A stretch of DNA of 32,834 bases from Paludibacteraceae bacterium (GCA_024689005.1 JAILDU010000038.1:1-32834), one strand, 5' to 3'; numbered from the stretch's first letter, positions 8,625 through 17,240 are shown. Numbers and translations are program-made. Notes: a model not told the origin generated them from the sequence alone.

Positions 8625-9553
8625 AAAAAAATCAGAGACTGAGAGAGCAAATCAAAGAGTACAAGCGTACCTTGCCGTTCATCGTTGCCAAAGAATTGGT
8701 AATGATAGTGTTGTGTACTGTCCCTTACGCGATAACCGTCAATCAGTTGTTGGTGCCCCATTCGATTGTGGGTGGCGGCGTAACGGGTATATGCGAGATC
8801 ATCTATTTCTCAACCAACGCCTTTATGCCTATATGGTTGAGTAGCGCATTGCTCAATATTATATTGCTTGGAGTGGCATTCTTCACGGTGGGGTGGCGTA
8901 ATACGCTGCGAACGGTGTGGGGAACCATGTGGCTCACTATCTGGCTAAAAGTTATACCTATCGCATCTGTGCCATTGCTTTCAGACTCGTTTATGGCAGT
9001 AGTCATAGGAGGTGTGTTCACAGGTTGCTTCTTGGGCATGTGCTTTTTGAATAACGGCTCAACCGGCGGCACAGACATCATTGCGATGATAGTAAACAAA
9101 TATTATCATTTGCCGATGGGACGTGTCTTGATGGTGGCTGACTTGATAGTCATTTCGTCAGCATTCTTCCTGCCGACTATTCAAGCGGCCGGACTGCAAG
9201 GCGCCATAGAGAAAATACTCTTCGGTATGACTTATACATTCATGTGCTCGATGGCGATAGATTGGGTTATGAATAGAATGCGTCAGTCGGTCCAGTTCAT
9301 GATTTTCACGCAAAAGCCCGATGAAATAGCAGAGGCAATTATTACACAAGCGCACCGAGGTTGCACGTTTTTGGAGGGACAGGGCGGTTATAACAAGAAG
9401 CCGATGAAAGTAGTGACCACCATTGCCCGTTCATATGAGTCGGCCACAATCTTCCGCTTGGTTCGTGCTATTGATCCTAACGCTTTTGTCAGTCAGAGCC
9501 AAGTGCGTGGCGTTTTCGGTTTGGGATTCGACCAGATGTCAGCCGGTAAGTAA
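8621..9553 (+). CDS. YitT family membrane protein (copy 1)
   Basis: A 310-residue integral membrane protein of the YitT/DUF161 type with a C-terminal DUF2179 domain. The first about 215 residues hold five or six hydrophobic segments (for example LVMIVLCTVPYAITVNQLLV and SFMAVVIGGVFTGCFLGMCF). The conserved GGGVTGIC and NNGSTGGTDIIAMIVNKY motifs are present. The soluble tail (HRGCTFLEGQGGYNKKPMKV ... VRAIDPNAFVSQSQVRGVFG) is typical DUF2179. The transported substrate or role of the family is not established. It starts inside the gcvP stop codon and is followed by a paralogue after 41 bases. Confidence 0.9.
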   Translation: MKKNQRLREQIKEYKRTLPFIVAKELVMIVLCTVPYAITVNQLLVPHSIVGGGVTGICEIIYFSTNAFMPIWLSSALLNIILLGVAFFTVGWRNTLRTVWGTMWLTIWLKVIPIASVPLLSDSFMAVVIGGVFTGCFLGMCFLNNGSTGGTDIIAMIVNKYYHLPMGRVLMVADLIVISSAFFLPTIQAAGLQGAIEKILFGMTYTFMCSMAIDWVMNRMRQSVQFMIFTQKPDEIAEAIITQAHRGCTFLEGQGGYNKKPMKVVTTIARSYESATIFRLVRAIDPNAFVSQSQVRGVFGLGFDQMSAGK

Positions 9554-9594
9554 TTATTTATAATTGTTTGTGAATAGAGTTTTTTAAGAAAGAT

Positions 9595-10569
9595 ATGCGT
9601 TTCTCTTCTTTTGTCAACCCGCACAATGCGTCGAGTTCCTTCAAAGGACGCGTTGTATTTGAGTATATAGTGATCATTCTCGGCATTTTCCCCATGGCGT
9701 TGATGGTCAATTGGGTGTTGCTGCCACATGCATTTGTGGGTGGCGGACTGACGGGTATCTGTTCTATCATTTATTATACAACGCAAGGCCTGTTTCCTTC
9801 TTTCTTTCCCGAGTATAACGGAGCCATCCCTGTATGGTTGACAACGTTTCTTTTTAACGTGGTATTGTTGTTGATAGCCGGTTTGACTGTCGGCTGGCGT
9901 TTCTGTATTCGAACGATGGTCGGTGTGGCGGCTATTTCGTTTTGGTATCGTGTTATACCTATCTTACCGGAACCTATCATTGCAGATCCTTGGTTGGGGG
10001 CTATAATAGGCGGATTTGTCTTTGGACTCAGTCTGGGAGCAGTTATTATTTGCAATGGATCGTCTGGAGGCACAGACATAGTGGCAATGATCATCAATCA
10101 TTACCGTGACATATCAGTGGGAAATATCATGCTGGTGTGCGATATTTTGATTATCCTGTCAGCCTTTTTTCTGCCCGTTCCGGAACGAATGTTGCATGAC
10201 GGAATTAATCCTATGTATCTGCAGATCAAGCGAGTGCTGTGCGGTGTGTGCATGACTGTAGCATATACAGCGGCAGTCGATTGGTTTATAGCACGCTTTC
10301 ATCAGTCGGTGCATATTTTCATATATTCCGGTAATTATGCCGAGATTGCAACGGCTATCAATACCAAAGTCAATCGAGGCGTTACTGTGCTGGATGGAAC
10401 GGGGTGGTACTCGCAGAAACCGGTTAAGGTTATTTCCGTCTTGGCACGTAAGCCGGAAGCATCTCTGATATTGAACCTTGTGCATGATATTGATCCAAAC
10501 GCATTTGTTAGTCAAGCTAACGTAGCAGGAGTGTTTGGAGCAGGCTTCGATTCTATCAAAAAGAGATAA
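9595..10569 (+). CDS. YitT family membrane protein (copy 2)
   Basis: A 324-residue paralogue of the preceding protein, with the same layout: membrane domain with GGGLTGICSIIYYTTQG and NGSSGGTDIVAMIINHY, then a DUF2179 tail (NRGVTVLDGTGWYSQKPVKV ... VHDIDPNAFVSQANVAGVFG). The two copies match motif for motif but are clearly diverged, so the duplication is old or both were acquired together. No promoter was seen in the 41-base gap, so it is probably read from the gcvP promoter. It is convergent with mutY, with only two bases between stop codons. Confidence 0.9.
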   Translation: MRFSSFVNPHNASSSFKGRVVFEYIVIILGIFPMALMVNWVLLPHAFVGGGLTGICSIIYYTTQGLFPSFFPEYNGAIPVWLTTFLFNVVLLLIAGLTVGWRFCIRTMVGVAAISFWYRVIPILPEPIIADPWLGAIIGGFVFGLSLGAVIICNGSSGGTDIVAMIINHYRDISVGNIMLVCDILIILSAFFLPVPERMLHDGINPMYLQIKRVLCGVCMTVAYTAAVDWFIARFHQSVHIFIYSGNYAEIATAINTKVNRGVTVLDGTGWYSQKPVKVISVLARKPEASLILNLVHDIDPNAFVSQANVAGVFGAGFDSIKKR

Positions 10570-10571
10570 TC

Positions 10572-11621
10572 TCAGCCTATCTTCATTCCCATTTTCTCTA
10601 TCGCTTTGAGAGTGAGACGTGACAAAGCGTAGTGATCCAATTCGTGCCATGCTACGCACAGAGTATCAGCTGTTTGCGGCAATGTGTCCACCTTGTGTAA
10701 TATAAAACGCGCGTGTATACGCTGATGCGAGAGCACGTGCGTGAGAGAAAGTGCTGTGTCGTGGTCTGTCGTTTTTTCGCTTGGCAGTTCCTCACAAGGA
10801 AATTCGTAGAGATGATACCATATGTCTTTGGGGTTCTCGCGTTGACGGATTAGTGTAAATAGTTCTTCTGTTTCCGATTCTGCCTCCTTTGTTCTTTGCT
10901 TCTTCCTGAGAACATAAATATGATAGTCGAACCACCTGTCTCGAACCTGCGTTCGTTGTTTGCGTACAGGGAGAAGTGTTGCAGTCTTGTTGGTATATCC
11001 TAGACAATACGGCCGTAAGGTACATGATAGGCAGTTGTCTCCAAGCGTCGGCGTACAATATAGTGCTCCAAATTCCATAATAGCGGAATTGAATAAGCGT
11101 GGATGATTTTTATCAAAGAACTCGTCCATCTTAGCCCGGAATAGTTTTTTTCCTGAGGTTGTGTCGAAGGGCTCGTCTATGTCCAACAGCCGTGCCAGCA
11201 CGCGATACACATTGCCGTCCATGGCGGGGAAGGGTAGATTATATGCGAACGAAGCAATCGCCCCGGCAGTATAGTCTCCCACGCCCGGTAATTGTCGGAT
11301 ATCTTCAAATCGCGTTGGAAATGGCGTCCAACCGCGTTCTACTATCATCTGCGCAGCCTTGTGCAAGTTGCGTGCGCGGCTGTAGTATCCTAATCCTTGC
11401 CATTCGCGTAACACATCGTCTTCGGGCGCAACGGCTAAGTCTTCTACACGCGGCCATCGTGCCACAAAACGCAAGTAATAGTCTATTCCTTGCTGCACAC
11501 GAGTCTGCTGCAGAATAACCTCGCTCAACCATATACGATAGCCGTCTTGTGTCTCTCGCCAAGGGAGCGTTCTATGGTTGACGGCGTACCATTCATATAA
11601 ATGATTATATAATTTTTCCAT
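10572..11621 (-). CDS. mutY: A/G-specific adenine glycosylase
   Basis: Removes adenine mispaired with 8-oxoguanine in base excision repair. The 349-residue protein has catalytic E34 (LSEVILQQTRV) and D135 (AMDGNVYRV), helix-hairpin-helix LPGVGDYTAG at 111-120, and four cysteines for a 4Fe-4S cluster at 189, 197, 200 and 206. The first cysteine spacing is seven residues rather than the six of E. coli MutY. A NUDIX-like C-terminal 8-oxoG recognition domain follows from about residue 225. ATG 11621 is chosen because it aligns with family N-termini (MEKLYNHLYEWY); the frame extends 23 codons upstream across the probable promoter. Confidence 0.95.
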   Translation of the reverse strand: MEKLYNHLYEWYAVNHRTLPWRETQDGYRIWLSEVILQQTRVQQGIDYYLRFVARWPRVEDLAVAPEDDVLREWQGLGYYSRARNLHKAAQMIVERGWTPFPTRFEDIRQLPGVGDYTAGAIASFAYNLPFPAMDGNVYRVLARLLDIDEPFDTTSGKKLFRAKMDEFFDKNHPRLFNSAIMEFGALYCTPTLGDNCLSCTLRPYCLGYTNKTATLLPVRKQRTQVRDRWFDYHIYVLRKKQRTKEAESETEELFTLIRQRENPKDIWYHLYEFPCEELPSEKTTDHDTALSLTHVLSHQRIHARFILHKVDTLPQTADTLCVAWHELDHYALSRLTLKAIEKMGMKIG

Positions 11622-11629
11622 TTCGGGTG

Positions 11630-11637
11630 CAAAATTA
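11630..11637 (-). promoter_or_regulatory. Possible -7 element of mutY
   Basis: TAATTTTG on the minus strand, about 8 bases before ATG 11621. No good TTG box is seen 20 bases upstream, and the leader would be extremely short, so this is a weak call. Confidence 0.35.
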
Positions 11638-11679
11638 CAAAAAAATAACGGTTTTTGAAATTTTTTTTTCGAAAAACTT

Positions 11680-11708
11680 TTGTAATTCAATTATTTATAG
11701 TAATTTTG
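11680..11708 (+). promoter_or_regulatory. Promoter of the HU gene
   Basis: TTG at 11680-11682 and TAATTTTG at 11701-11708 with an 18-base spacer; the leader before ATG 11748 is about 35 bases. Confidence 0.6.
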
Positions 11709-11747
11709 CAGAGTTTTTCGCCAATAACTTAAAAATAATCATAAATC

Positions 11748-12020
11748 ATGACTAAAGCTGAACTCATTAATGAAATTGCCATCTCGACTGGTTTCGACAA
11801 GACAACGATCGGAATAATAGTAGAGTCGACGATGGAGAACGTGAAAAAAAGTGTCGCAAAGGGAGAGAATGTTTACCTCCGCGGATTTGGAAGTTTCATC
11901 ACAAAGGTTCGCGCTGCAAAGGTAGCACGCAACATCAGTAAGAATACTACCATCCAGGTACCTGAGCATAAAATTCCGGCTTTCAAGCCAGCTGCTGAGT
12001 TTATGGACGAGGTACGATAA
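11748..12020 (+). CDS. HU family DNA-binding protein
   Basis: A 90-residue histone-like protein that bends and compacts DNA as a dimer. It has the family pattern: N-terminal helices (MTKAELINEIAISTGFDKTT), the core motif VYLRGFGSFITKVRAAKVAR, and a short flexible arm region followed by IPAFKPAAEFMDEVR. The usual arm-tip 'NP' proline region reads NTTIQVPEHK here. The order mutY, HU, small basic protein, RNase G is a familiar Bacteroidota arrangement. It has its own promoter. Confidence 0.93.
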   Translation: MTKAELINEIAISTGFDKTTIGIIVESTMENVKKSVAKGENVYLRGFGSFITKVRAAKVARNISKNTTIQVPEHKIPAFKPAAEFMDEVR

Positions 12021-12079
12021 TCGAATCGAAGACAATAAAAATAATATTTATAATAACGTTTTTTTAATCATTAACAATT

Positions 12080-12169
12080 ATGCCAAACGGAAAGAAGCAT
12101 AAGAGACATAAGATGTCCACGCACAAGCGTAAAAAACGTCTGCGTAAGAATCGTCATAAGCATAAGTAA
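12080..12169 (+). CDS. Small AURKAIP1/COX24-domain basic protein (29 aa)
   Basis: A 29-residue, extremely basic peptide (MPNGKKHKRHKMSTHKRKKR, ending LRKNRHKHK). It matches the small AURKAIP1/COX24-type proteins of Bacteroidota, related to a small-subunit protein of mitochondrial ribosomes. A ribosome-associated role is therefore likely, but this is inference from the family. It sits between HU and RNase G and is followed by a strong terminator, so it is probably co-transcribed with HU. It is short enough to be missed by gene callers. Confidence 0.85.
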   Translation: MPNGKKHKRHKMSTHKRKKRLRKNRHKHK

Positions 12170-12189
12170 TTGGCGGTTTCAGACCAGCG

Positions 12190-12243
12190 GCTTTGTGGCT
12201 TAAGGTTTGCCTGAGTGAAGGCAAACTGCCGCAAAGCTTTTTG
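12190..12243 (+). terminator. Intrinsic terminator after the small basic protein gene
   Basis: Long hairpin: outer arms GCTTTGTGGC (12190-12199) and GCCGCAAAGC (12228-12237) with one G-U pair, inner arms GTTTGCC / GGCAAAC, then a T-run. It separates the HU unit from the RNase G gene. Confidence 0.85.
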
Positions 12244-12268
12244 TTTATTTAATTAATCCCTATCAAGT

Positions 12269-14293
12269 ATGAAAAGCGAATTGATTGTGGACGTACAGCC
12301 GCAGGAGATAGCAATAGCGCTGACTGAGGATGACCGATTGCAGGAAGTGGCGCGTGAGCGCCGTGACCAAGACAATTTTGCTGTTGGCAATATTTATTAT
12401 GGTCGTGTCAAGAAGGTTATGCCCGCGTTGAATGCTGTCTTTGTGGATGTGGGTCATGAAAAAGAAGCTTTTCTCCATTATTTGGACTTAGGTTCACAGT
12501 TTCGAACGCTGCAGTCCTATGTCACCAAGGCCGTCTCCGACCGCCGACGTGTACCGCTGATTCAGAAGATACAACGTCAACCGGAGGTGGGCAAAGAGGG
12601 ACAGATAGCCGATGTGCTCAAAGTGGGTGATCCTATTCTGGTTCAGGTTTCTAAGGAGCCTATAAACACCAAAGGACCACGTCTGACGGCTGAGATTTCT
12701 ATTGCCGGACGCAACATTGTGCTCATTCCCTTTGCCGACGGTGTTATGGTGTCGCAGAAGATTAAACGCGAGGCAGAACGCCAGCGTCTAAAGCAACTGA
12801 TGCTCTCCGTCAAGCCGCAAGGTTTCGGGGTCATCGTGCGAACTGTAGCCGAAGACAAGCGTGTTGCTGAATTGGACAACGAGCTCCGATTGCTCGTTGA
12901 GCGTTGGGAAGAGACTATCAAGACTCTCCAACACAGCGAACCGGTGAGTCTGGTTAGCGAGGAGATGGGACGCACATTGGGAATCATCCGCGATGTGCTT
13001 AGCCCGGATTTTACCTCTATACAGATTAACGATCGCGACATCTACGACGATGTGCGTAATTACTTGGAACTCATTGTTCCAGAGAGCGCAAAGATTGTCA
13101 AACTATATCAGGGCACGCAACCTATCTTCGACCATTTCGACATCACCCGTCAAATGAAAACGGGACTCGGTAGAACGGTCGGTTTCAAGCATGGTGGATA
13201 TCTCATCATAGACAAGACCGAAGCACTGTTCTCTATAGATGTCAACTCAGGCAGCAAGAAACTCTATGAAGACCAAGAGGAAAATGCCTTCCAATTCAAT
13301 ATGCTTGCAGCAGACGAATTGGTTCACCAACTTCGACTAAGGGATATAGGCGGTATTATCATTGTCGATTTTATCGACATGGATACCAAGGAACATCAGC
13401 AACAATTGTACGATTATGTGCGTAAGCTGATGGAGCGTGACCGCGCAAAACACAATGTATTGCCGCTCAGCAAGTTCGGCCTCATGCAAATAACGCGTCA
13501 GCGTGTTCGCCCGGCTGTTGAGGTAGATGTGATGGAGACCTGTCCGACTTGTATGGGCAAGGGCAGAATACAGCCATCCATTCTCTTCAATGACCAAATA
13601 GCAGAGGAATGTGAGCATATGAGCGAGCACTATGGTCGCGGTCTGCAATTACATTTACATCCTTATATATATGCCTATGTCAGCCGTGGTTGGTTCACTT
13701 CGCTCAAGGCTCAATGGCGTCGCCGATTCGGTGTGCGTGTGATTGAAAACCAAGCTCTCGGCATGTTGGAAATGCGTTTCTATGATGCTAAGGGCAATCT
13801 GGTGAAACATCCACAGAACGAAATACCACAAGAGGAAGAAACGCCTAAGCAAGTGAAAGAGACTCCCAAACAGGAGACCAAGAAGGCAGAGCAGAAGAAA
13901 ATAGAGCAACCACAGCCCAAAAAGGAGGAGCAACCGCAGTCAAAAAAAGCGGAACAACCTAAGGTTTATAAGCCGCAGGAGACGGAAGTCACTTCGGCAG
14001 AACAGCCTAAGAAGAAAGCTTCGCGTCGCAAGAAGGCTGCTAAGCAACAAGCGCCTAAGACTGAGGCTTCTCAGCAACCGAAAGCTTCGCAACCGGAGAA
14101 GAGTGCAGCAGTCGATGCCACAGAACAACCCAAGAAAGCCAAACGCTCTCGTTCTGCAGCTAAACCCAAAGCATCGCCTGTTGAACCAGCAGAGAAATCT
14201 GCTGCGGAGACTAAGGCCCCAGCTTCGGTTAAGCGACGTGCTCGTAAGCAAAATGCGCAAGCTGTTGCTCAGAAAAATAATGGAGAAAACTAA
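12269..14293 (+). CDS. rng: Ribonuclease E/G family protein with long charged tail
   Basis: Endoribonuclease for rRNA maturation and mRNA decay. An S1 RNA-binding domain is at about residues 39-120 (VGNIYYGRVKKVMPALNAVF). The DNase I-like catalytic domain has acidic residues D324 (FSIDVNSGSKK) and D367/D370 (VDFIDMD). The zinc-link cysteines are C425 and C428 (CPTCMGKG). The conserved core ends near residue 515, the usual length for Bacteroidota RNase G. About 155 further residues form a low-complexity tail rich in Lys, Gln, Glu, Pro and Ala, becoming Arg/Lys-rich at the end (SVKRRARKQNAQ). The tail is reminiscent in position, not sequence, of the RNase E scaffold region. A clear terminator follows. 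Confidence 0.93.
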   Translation: MKSELIVDVQPQEIAIALTEDDRLQEVARERRDQDNFAVGNIYYGRVKKVMPALNAVFVDVGHEKEAFLHYLDLGSQFRTLQSYVTKAVSDRRRVPLIQKIQRQPEVGKEGQIADVLKVGDPILVQVSKEPINTKGPRLTAEISIAGRNIVLIPFADGVMVSQKIKREAERQRLKQLMLSVKPQGFGVIVRTVAEDKRVAELDNELRLLVERWEETIKTLQHSEPVSLVSEEMGRTLGIIRDVLSPDFTSIQINDRDIYDDVRNYLELIVPESAKIVKLYQGTQPIFDHFDITRQMKTGLGRTVGFKHGGYLIIDKTEALFSIDVNSGSKKLYEDQEENAFQFNMLAADELVHQLRLRDIGGIIIVDFIDMDTKEHQQQLYDYVRKLMERDRAKHNVLPLSKFGLMQITRQRVRPAVEVDVMETCPTCMGKGRIQPSILFNDQIAEECEHMSEHYGRGLQLHLHPYIYAYVSRGWFTSLKAQWRRRFGVRVIENQALGMLEMRFYDAKGNLVKHPQNEIPQEEETPKQVKETPKQETKKAEQKKIEQPQPKKEEQPQSKKAEQPKVYKPQETEVTSAEQPKKKASRRKKAAKQQAPKTEASQQPKASQPEKSAAVDATEQPKKAKRSRSAAKPKASPVEPAEKSAAETKAPASVKRRARKQNAQAVAQKNNGEN

Positions 14294-14302
14294 AAATGAA
14301 GA

Positions 14303-14336
14303 GAAAGAGGTTCAAACGAGCCTCTTTCTTTTTTTT
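14303..14336 (+). terminator. Intrinsic terminator of rng
   Basis: Perfect 8-bp stem GAAAGAGG (14303-14310) / CCTCTTTC (14321-14328) with a 10-base loop and a T-run directly after it, ten bases past the rng stop. Confidence 0.9.
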
Positions 14337-14360
14337 GTTCCATTACGATGACAATCTGAT

Positions 14361-15140
14361 TTATCCCAAGATGACGTCAAGAACCATCATAAGGACAAAG
14401 CCGACAGCAAAACCGATTGTACTGAGGTTAGAGTGCGTGCCGACTGATGCTTCGGGAATCAGTTCTTCTACAACAACATACATCATCGCTCCAGCAGCAA
14501 AAGCAAGCATGTACGGCATGGCGGGCATGAAGAGAGAAGCCAGCAGCACAATGAGCAATCCTCCTATGGGTTCTACTGCTCCACTGAGCGAACCGATGAT
14601 AAATGAGCGCCAGCGACTATTGCCTGCTGCGCGCATCGGCATGGAGATGATGGCTCCCTCCGGTATATTCTGAATAGCAATACCGATAGAAACAGCCAGC
14701 GCGCTTGTGATAGAAATGTCTGCGCTCCCATTAGATGCTCCGGCAAAGACCACTCCCACTGCCATTCCTTCAGGCAGATTATGTATGGTGACAGCCAATG
14801 CCAGCATAGCGGTCCTGGATATGCGTGAACGCAGTCCTTCCGGATGTTTGGCACCCAAATGTAAGTGCGGTGTCAGTTCGTCTATGAGCAAAAGAAAACC
14901 TATTCCCAATAGAAACCCCAATGCAGCCGGAACAACCTGCATTGCATCGGAGTGATGAACCATCTCAATAGCCGGTATGAGTAATGACCAGACAGAGGCT
15001 GCAACCATGACTCCGGACGCAAAACCAAGCAATGCCTTTTGCAGACGATCCGGCATGTCTTCCTTCATGAAGAATACGAACGCTGCGCCGAGCATTGTGC
15101 CCAGTAGTGGAACGAGTAATCCAATAGAAATAGCGTACAT
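14361..15140 (-). CDS. ZIP family metal transporter (GufA-like)
   Basis: A 259-residue, roughly eight-helix inner-membrane protein that moves divalent metal ions (zinc, and in some members iron or manganese) into the cytoplasm. The two metal-site helices are present: HNLPEG at residues 120-125 and QNIPEG at 157-162, the second with Q in place of H as in GufA-type members. A His-containing loop (DELTPHLHLGAKHPEG, about 87-102) and a C-terminal VVEELIPE also fit. ATG 15140 (MYAISIGLL) is preferred over a TTG two codons upstream. It lies downstream of the DUF4250 gene in the same unit, and the shared promoter overlaps a palindrome found at four other nearby promoters. Confidence 0.92.
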   Translation of the reverse strand: MYAISIGLLVPLLGTMLGAAFVFFMKEDMPDRLQKALLGFASGVMVAASVWSLLIPAIEMVHHSDAMQVVPAALGFLLGIGFLLLIDELTPHLHLGAKHPEGLRSRISRTAMLALAVTIHNLPEGMAVGVVFAGASNGSADISITSALAVSIGIAIQNIPEGAIISMPMRAAGNSRWRSFIIGSLSGAVEPIGGLLIVLLASLFMPAMPYMLAFAAGAMMYVVVEELIPEASVGTHSNLSTIGFAVGFVLMMVLDVILG

Positions 15141-15161
15141 AAGCAATTGGGTTGGTGAATG

Positions 15162-15362
15162 TTATGAATCAAAGCCTATAGGACGAAACTGCTCTTGTGA
15201 CTCGCTATATACATATCCGGCTTCCAGCAAGGAAGCTTTTATCTCATCAGAAGTAGTGTCGTAGTACGAACATAGTGATTCGAGCGATTCAAATTCATCG
15301 TCTCTCAATAGCATATTGATGCTCGATACCAATATGGCGGGATTGTGTGGTAAATGATCCAT
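15162..15362 (-). CDS. DUF4250 domain-containing small protein
   Basis: A 66-residue soluble protein of the DUF4250 type, recognised by LPHNPAILVSSINMLLRDDE and the end VYSESQEQFRPIGF. Function is unknown. It is the first gene of a two-gene unit with the ZIP transporter, with a 21-base gap between its stop and ATG 15140. The association with a metal transporter and with the palindromic operator is the only functional hint here. Confidence 0.82.
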   Translation of the reverse strand: MDHLPHNPAILVSSINMLLRDDEFESLESLCSYYDTTSDEIKASLLEAGYVYSESQEQFRPIGFDS

Positions 15363-15392
15363 GTCTGAGTGTGTTGTAAATCAATTCGGGTG

Positions 15393-15423
15393 CAAAGGTA
15401 CAACTTTTTCTGCAAATACGCAA
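15393..15423 (-). promoter_or_regulatory. Promoter of DUF4250-ZIP unit
   Basis: On the minus strand TTG (15423-15421), 20 bases, then TACCTTTG (15400-15393). The -33 TTG touches the end of the palindrome at 15423-15440, so a protein bound there would contact or block this promoter. Confidence 0.75.
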
Positions 15424-15440
15424 TACCTATTATTAGGTAT
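15423..15440. promoter_or_regulatory. Palindromic operator, site 1
   Basis: ATACCTATTATTAGGTAT: half-sites ATACC and GGTAT separated by 8 bases, with a perfect 7-bp inverted repeat. It lies in the divergent region between the DUF4250/ZIP unit (22 bases from its -7 box, overlapping the -33) and the methyltransferase gene (57 bases from its -7 box). Confidence 0.65.
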
Positions 15441-15474
15441 AAAGGCAGAAAAACAAAAACCCAACATTACGGGA

Positions 15475-15505
15475 TTGCGGAAATCCTGAAAAAGCAGTAC
15501 TTTTG
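15475..15505 (+). promoter_or_regulatory. Promoter of the methyltransferase gene (shared type)
   Basis: TTG at 15475, 20 bases, TACTTTTG at 15498-15505. It carries the extended signature ACATTACGGGATTG before the spacer and AAAGCAGTACTTTTGCA at the -7 end, shared with the promoters at 18919 and 26087. Confidence 0.8.
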
Positions 15506-15543
15506 CAACGAATTTTGAACTCGTTAATGAAAGGAATAATATT

Positions 15544-16155
15544 ATGGAATTGATGAAGAAACTCTTTACCAATTGTGCTTGTCCTGCGGGCAGGTTGGGT
15601 AAGTTGATGCTTAAGTTTATGAATGTGTCGCATGGTCCGCTTACCAATTGGGGACTTGATTGTGTCAGTATTGACAATTGTTGGACAATGCTGGATATAG
15701 GTTGTGGTGGTGGCGCAACCATACAACGCTTGCTCAAGAGAAGCAAGGGCGGAGTGGTTTACGGCATTGATATTTCAGAGGAAAGTGTGCGCAAAGCTTG
15801 TTCGCTGAATGCATCGTTGCTCGACAAACGCGTGTTTATCCGTCAGGGAAGTGCTGAACAATTGCCCTATGATGATCGCCAGTTCGATCTCGTTACGGCA
15901 GTAGAGACAATCTATTTTTGGCCTAATCTGGCTCATTGTCTGCAAGAAGTGCACAGAGTGTTGAAACCCCATGGACGCTTTGCCGTCATAGTGGAAGCAG
16001 TAGAAAATGATTCCGTATGGACTAATGTGGTAGAGGGTATGATAGTTTATACCCCGGAGCAAATAAAACAATATTTGTCAGAGGCCGGATTTACCGATAT
16101 CCAGGTCTATCGTAAGGGAGCATCTGATGCCACAATAGTCGGTATCAAACCTTAA
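15544..16155 (+). CDS. Class I SAM-dependent methyltransferase
   Basis: A 203-residue methyltransferase with a Rossmann fold. Motif I is DIGCGGG at residues 51-57, the ribose-binding acidic residue D76 lies in YGIDIS, and the UbiE/Methyltransf_11-like segment is LVTAVETIYFWPNLAHCLQE. The N-terminal CACPAGRLGK...MNVSHGPLTNWGL block is typical of a small Bacteroidota/Firmicutes subgroup without a known substrate. It has its own promoter, of the same extended type as those of the TonB unit and the secreted-protein unit, which ties it to that system. Modification of a metallophore, a cofactor or a protein are all possible; the sequence does not decide. Confidence 0.85.
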   Translation: MELMKKLFTNCACPAGRLGKLMLKFMNVSHGPLTNWGLDCVSIDNCWTMLDIGCGGGATIQRLLKRSKGGVVYGIDISEESVRKACSLNASLLDKRVFIRQGSAEQLPYDDRQFDLVTAVETIYFWPNLAHCLQEVHRVLKPHGRFAVIVEAVENDSVWTNVVEGMIVYTPEQIKQYLSEAGFTDIQVYRKGASDATIVGIKP

Positions 16156-16172
16156 ATCTCTTTTTTATCCAT

Positions 16173-17240
16173 TTAATCGTTGTTGATATTGGGCGCGATG
16201 AGTTGTGTTTGCCAAGAGTTGAACCGCAGTCTTATAGGGAGCAAGCAATGCTCTATTCTCCGACTTAACGGCAGTTCCGGGTCCGGCACAATCTCTCGCG
16301 CCACTTGTTTGAATGAGTTCGCATCAACAGCGTAGTAGCGCGAATCGGTAGCCGTATAAATGGTGATAGTCCAATGCAGTAAATCGCCAATGATGGATAT
16401 TTGCATCGATTGCGGGTCATAGGCGTCAATATCGATATGCGCTAAAGTTCCATTACTTCTGACAGCGTATAGTTGAGAGTCTTCACTTACTACAAGTCCA
16501 ACGAGCGCACGATTAGCAGGTTCGACAGTAAACAGTTGAACGTAGCGGTTGATTTCCGTATCTCCGCAATTAATCTCTCTTACCCACGGTGTTCCCTTAA
16601 CCATTTTGAGTTGAAACAGGCGGTTGTTGCTGTCTGTGAGAAGATAACCATTGTCATAGTCCTTGCGTGTGGAGGCATTGCCCCAGATGAGTTGCACGGG
16701 GAAAGAGAATCCATGTTTTGTCAGTTCGCGCGAGAAAGACAGACTCTTGGCACGATTGATACTATTGGTCTCACAATTGATGAACTCCAGTCCCTCTTGT
16801 GTGAGCCGAAAGACATCCGGCGGCAACTGGAGGTCAACACGTCCGGAGGCCGACTCCAACAATGTGTAAAGTCCAATAGGCGTCTTGTTGAGTTGCTTAG
16901 GCGATGTCTTGAAATGAAAAGAATTCTGCTGAATCAGTTTAGGTGTAAGCGCTATGCCGAATATGGAATCCGGCAAGCGTCCTTCTGCCACCAATTGTCT
17001 GAAAGAGAAAAGAGGCAAGAGTGAGTCAGTTTCGGCTTTGGTGAATTCCTGTCCGCGGAAATCGACATAGTGCATGTCTTTGTTGTCGTATTCGAAACGA
17101 ATGAACGTGCTGTCAAGGCATGAATAAAGCACAAAGGGAGAGTTATCTGTGCGCGGGAAAACCAATTCGTACAGAGCAGGCAGCAACCACACTGCCACTA
17201 TAAGTGCGAGAGCAATTTCTACGTATTTAATGATTTTCAT
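16173..17240 (-). CDS. DUF4857 domain-containing membrane-anchored protein
   Basis: A 355-residue protein with one N-terminal transmembrane segment (about residues 5-27, ALALIVAVWLLPALYELVF) and a large extracytoplasmic beta-rich domain, which I recognise as the DUF4857 family. No catalytic motif is visible. It starts inside the end of the permease gene (4-base overlap), making it the last gene of an ABC operon, so it is probably an accessory or substrate-handling subunit of that transporter. It is convergent with the methyltransferase gene, 17 bases away. Confidence 0.75.
   Translation of the reverse strand: MKIIKYVEIALALIVAVWLLPALYELVFPRTDNSPFVLYSCLDSTFIRFEYDNKDMHYVDFRGQEFTKAETDSLLPLFSFRQLVAEGRLPDSIFGIALTPKLIQQNSFHFKTSPKQLNKTPIGLYTLLESASGRVDLQLPPDVFRLTQEGLEFINCETNSINRAKSLSFSRELTKHGFSFPVQLIWGNASTRKDYDNGYLLTDSNNRLFQLKMVKGTPWVREINCGDTEINRYVQLFTVEPANRALVGLVVSEDSQLYAVRSNGTLAHIDIDAYDPQSMQISIIGDLLHWTITIYTATDSRYYAVDANSFKQVAREIVPDPELPLSRRIEHCLLPIRLRFNSWQTQLIAPNINND

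Noticed and set aside
15162..15362. Anti-sigma or toxin-antitoxin role for the 66-residue protein
   Set aside because: It matches DUF4250, and nothing in the sequence supports a toxin, antitoxin or anti-sigma role.
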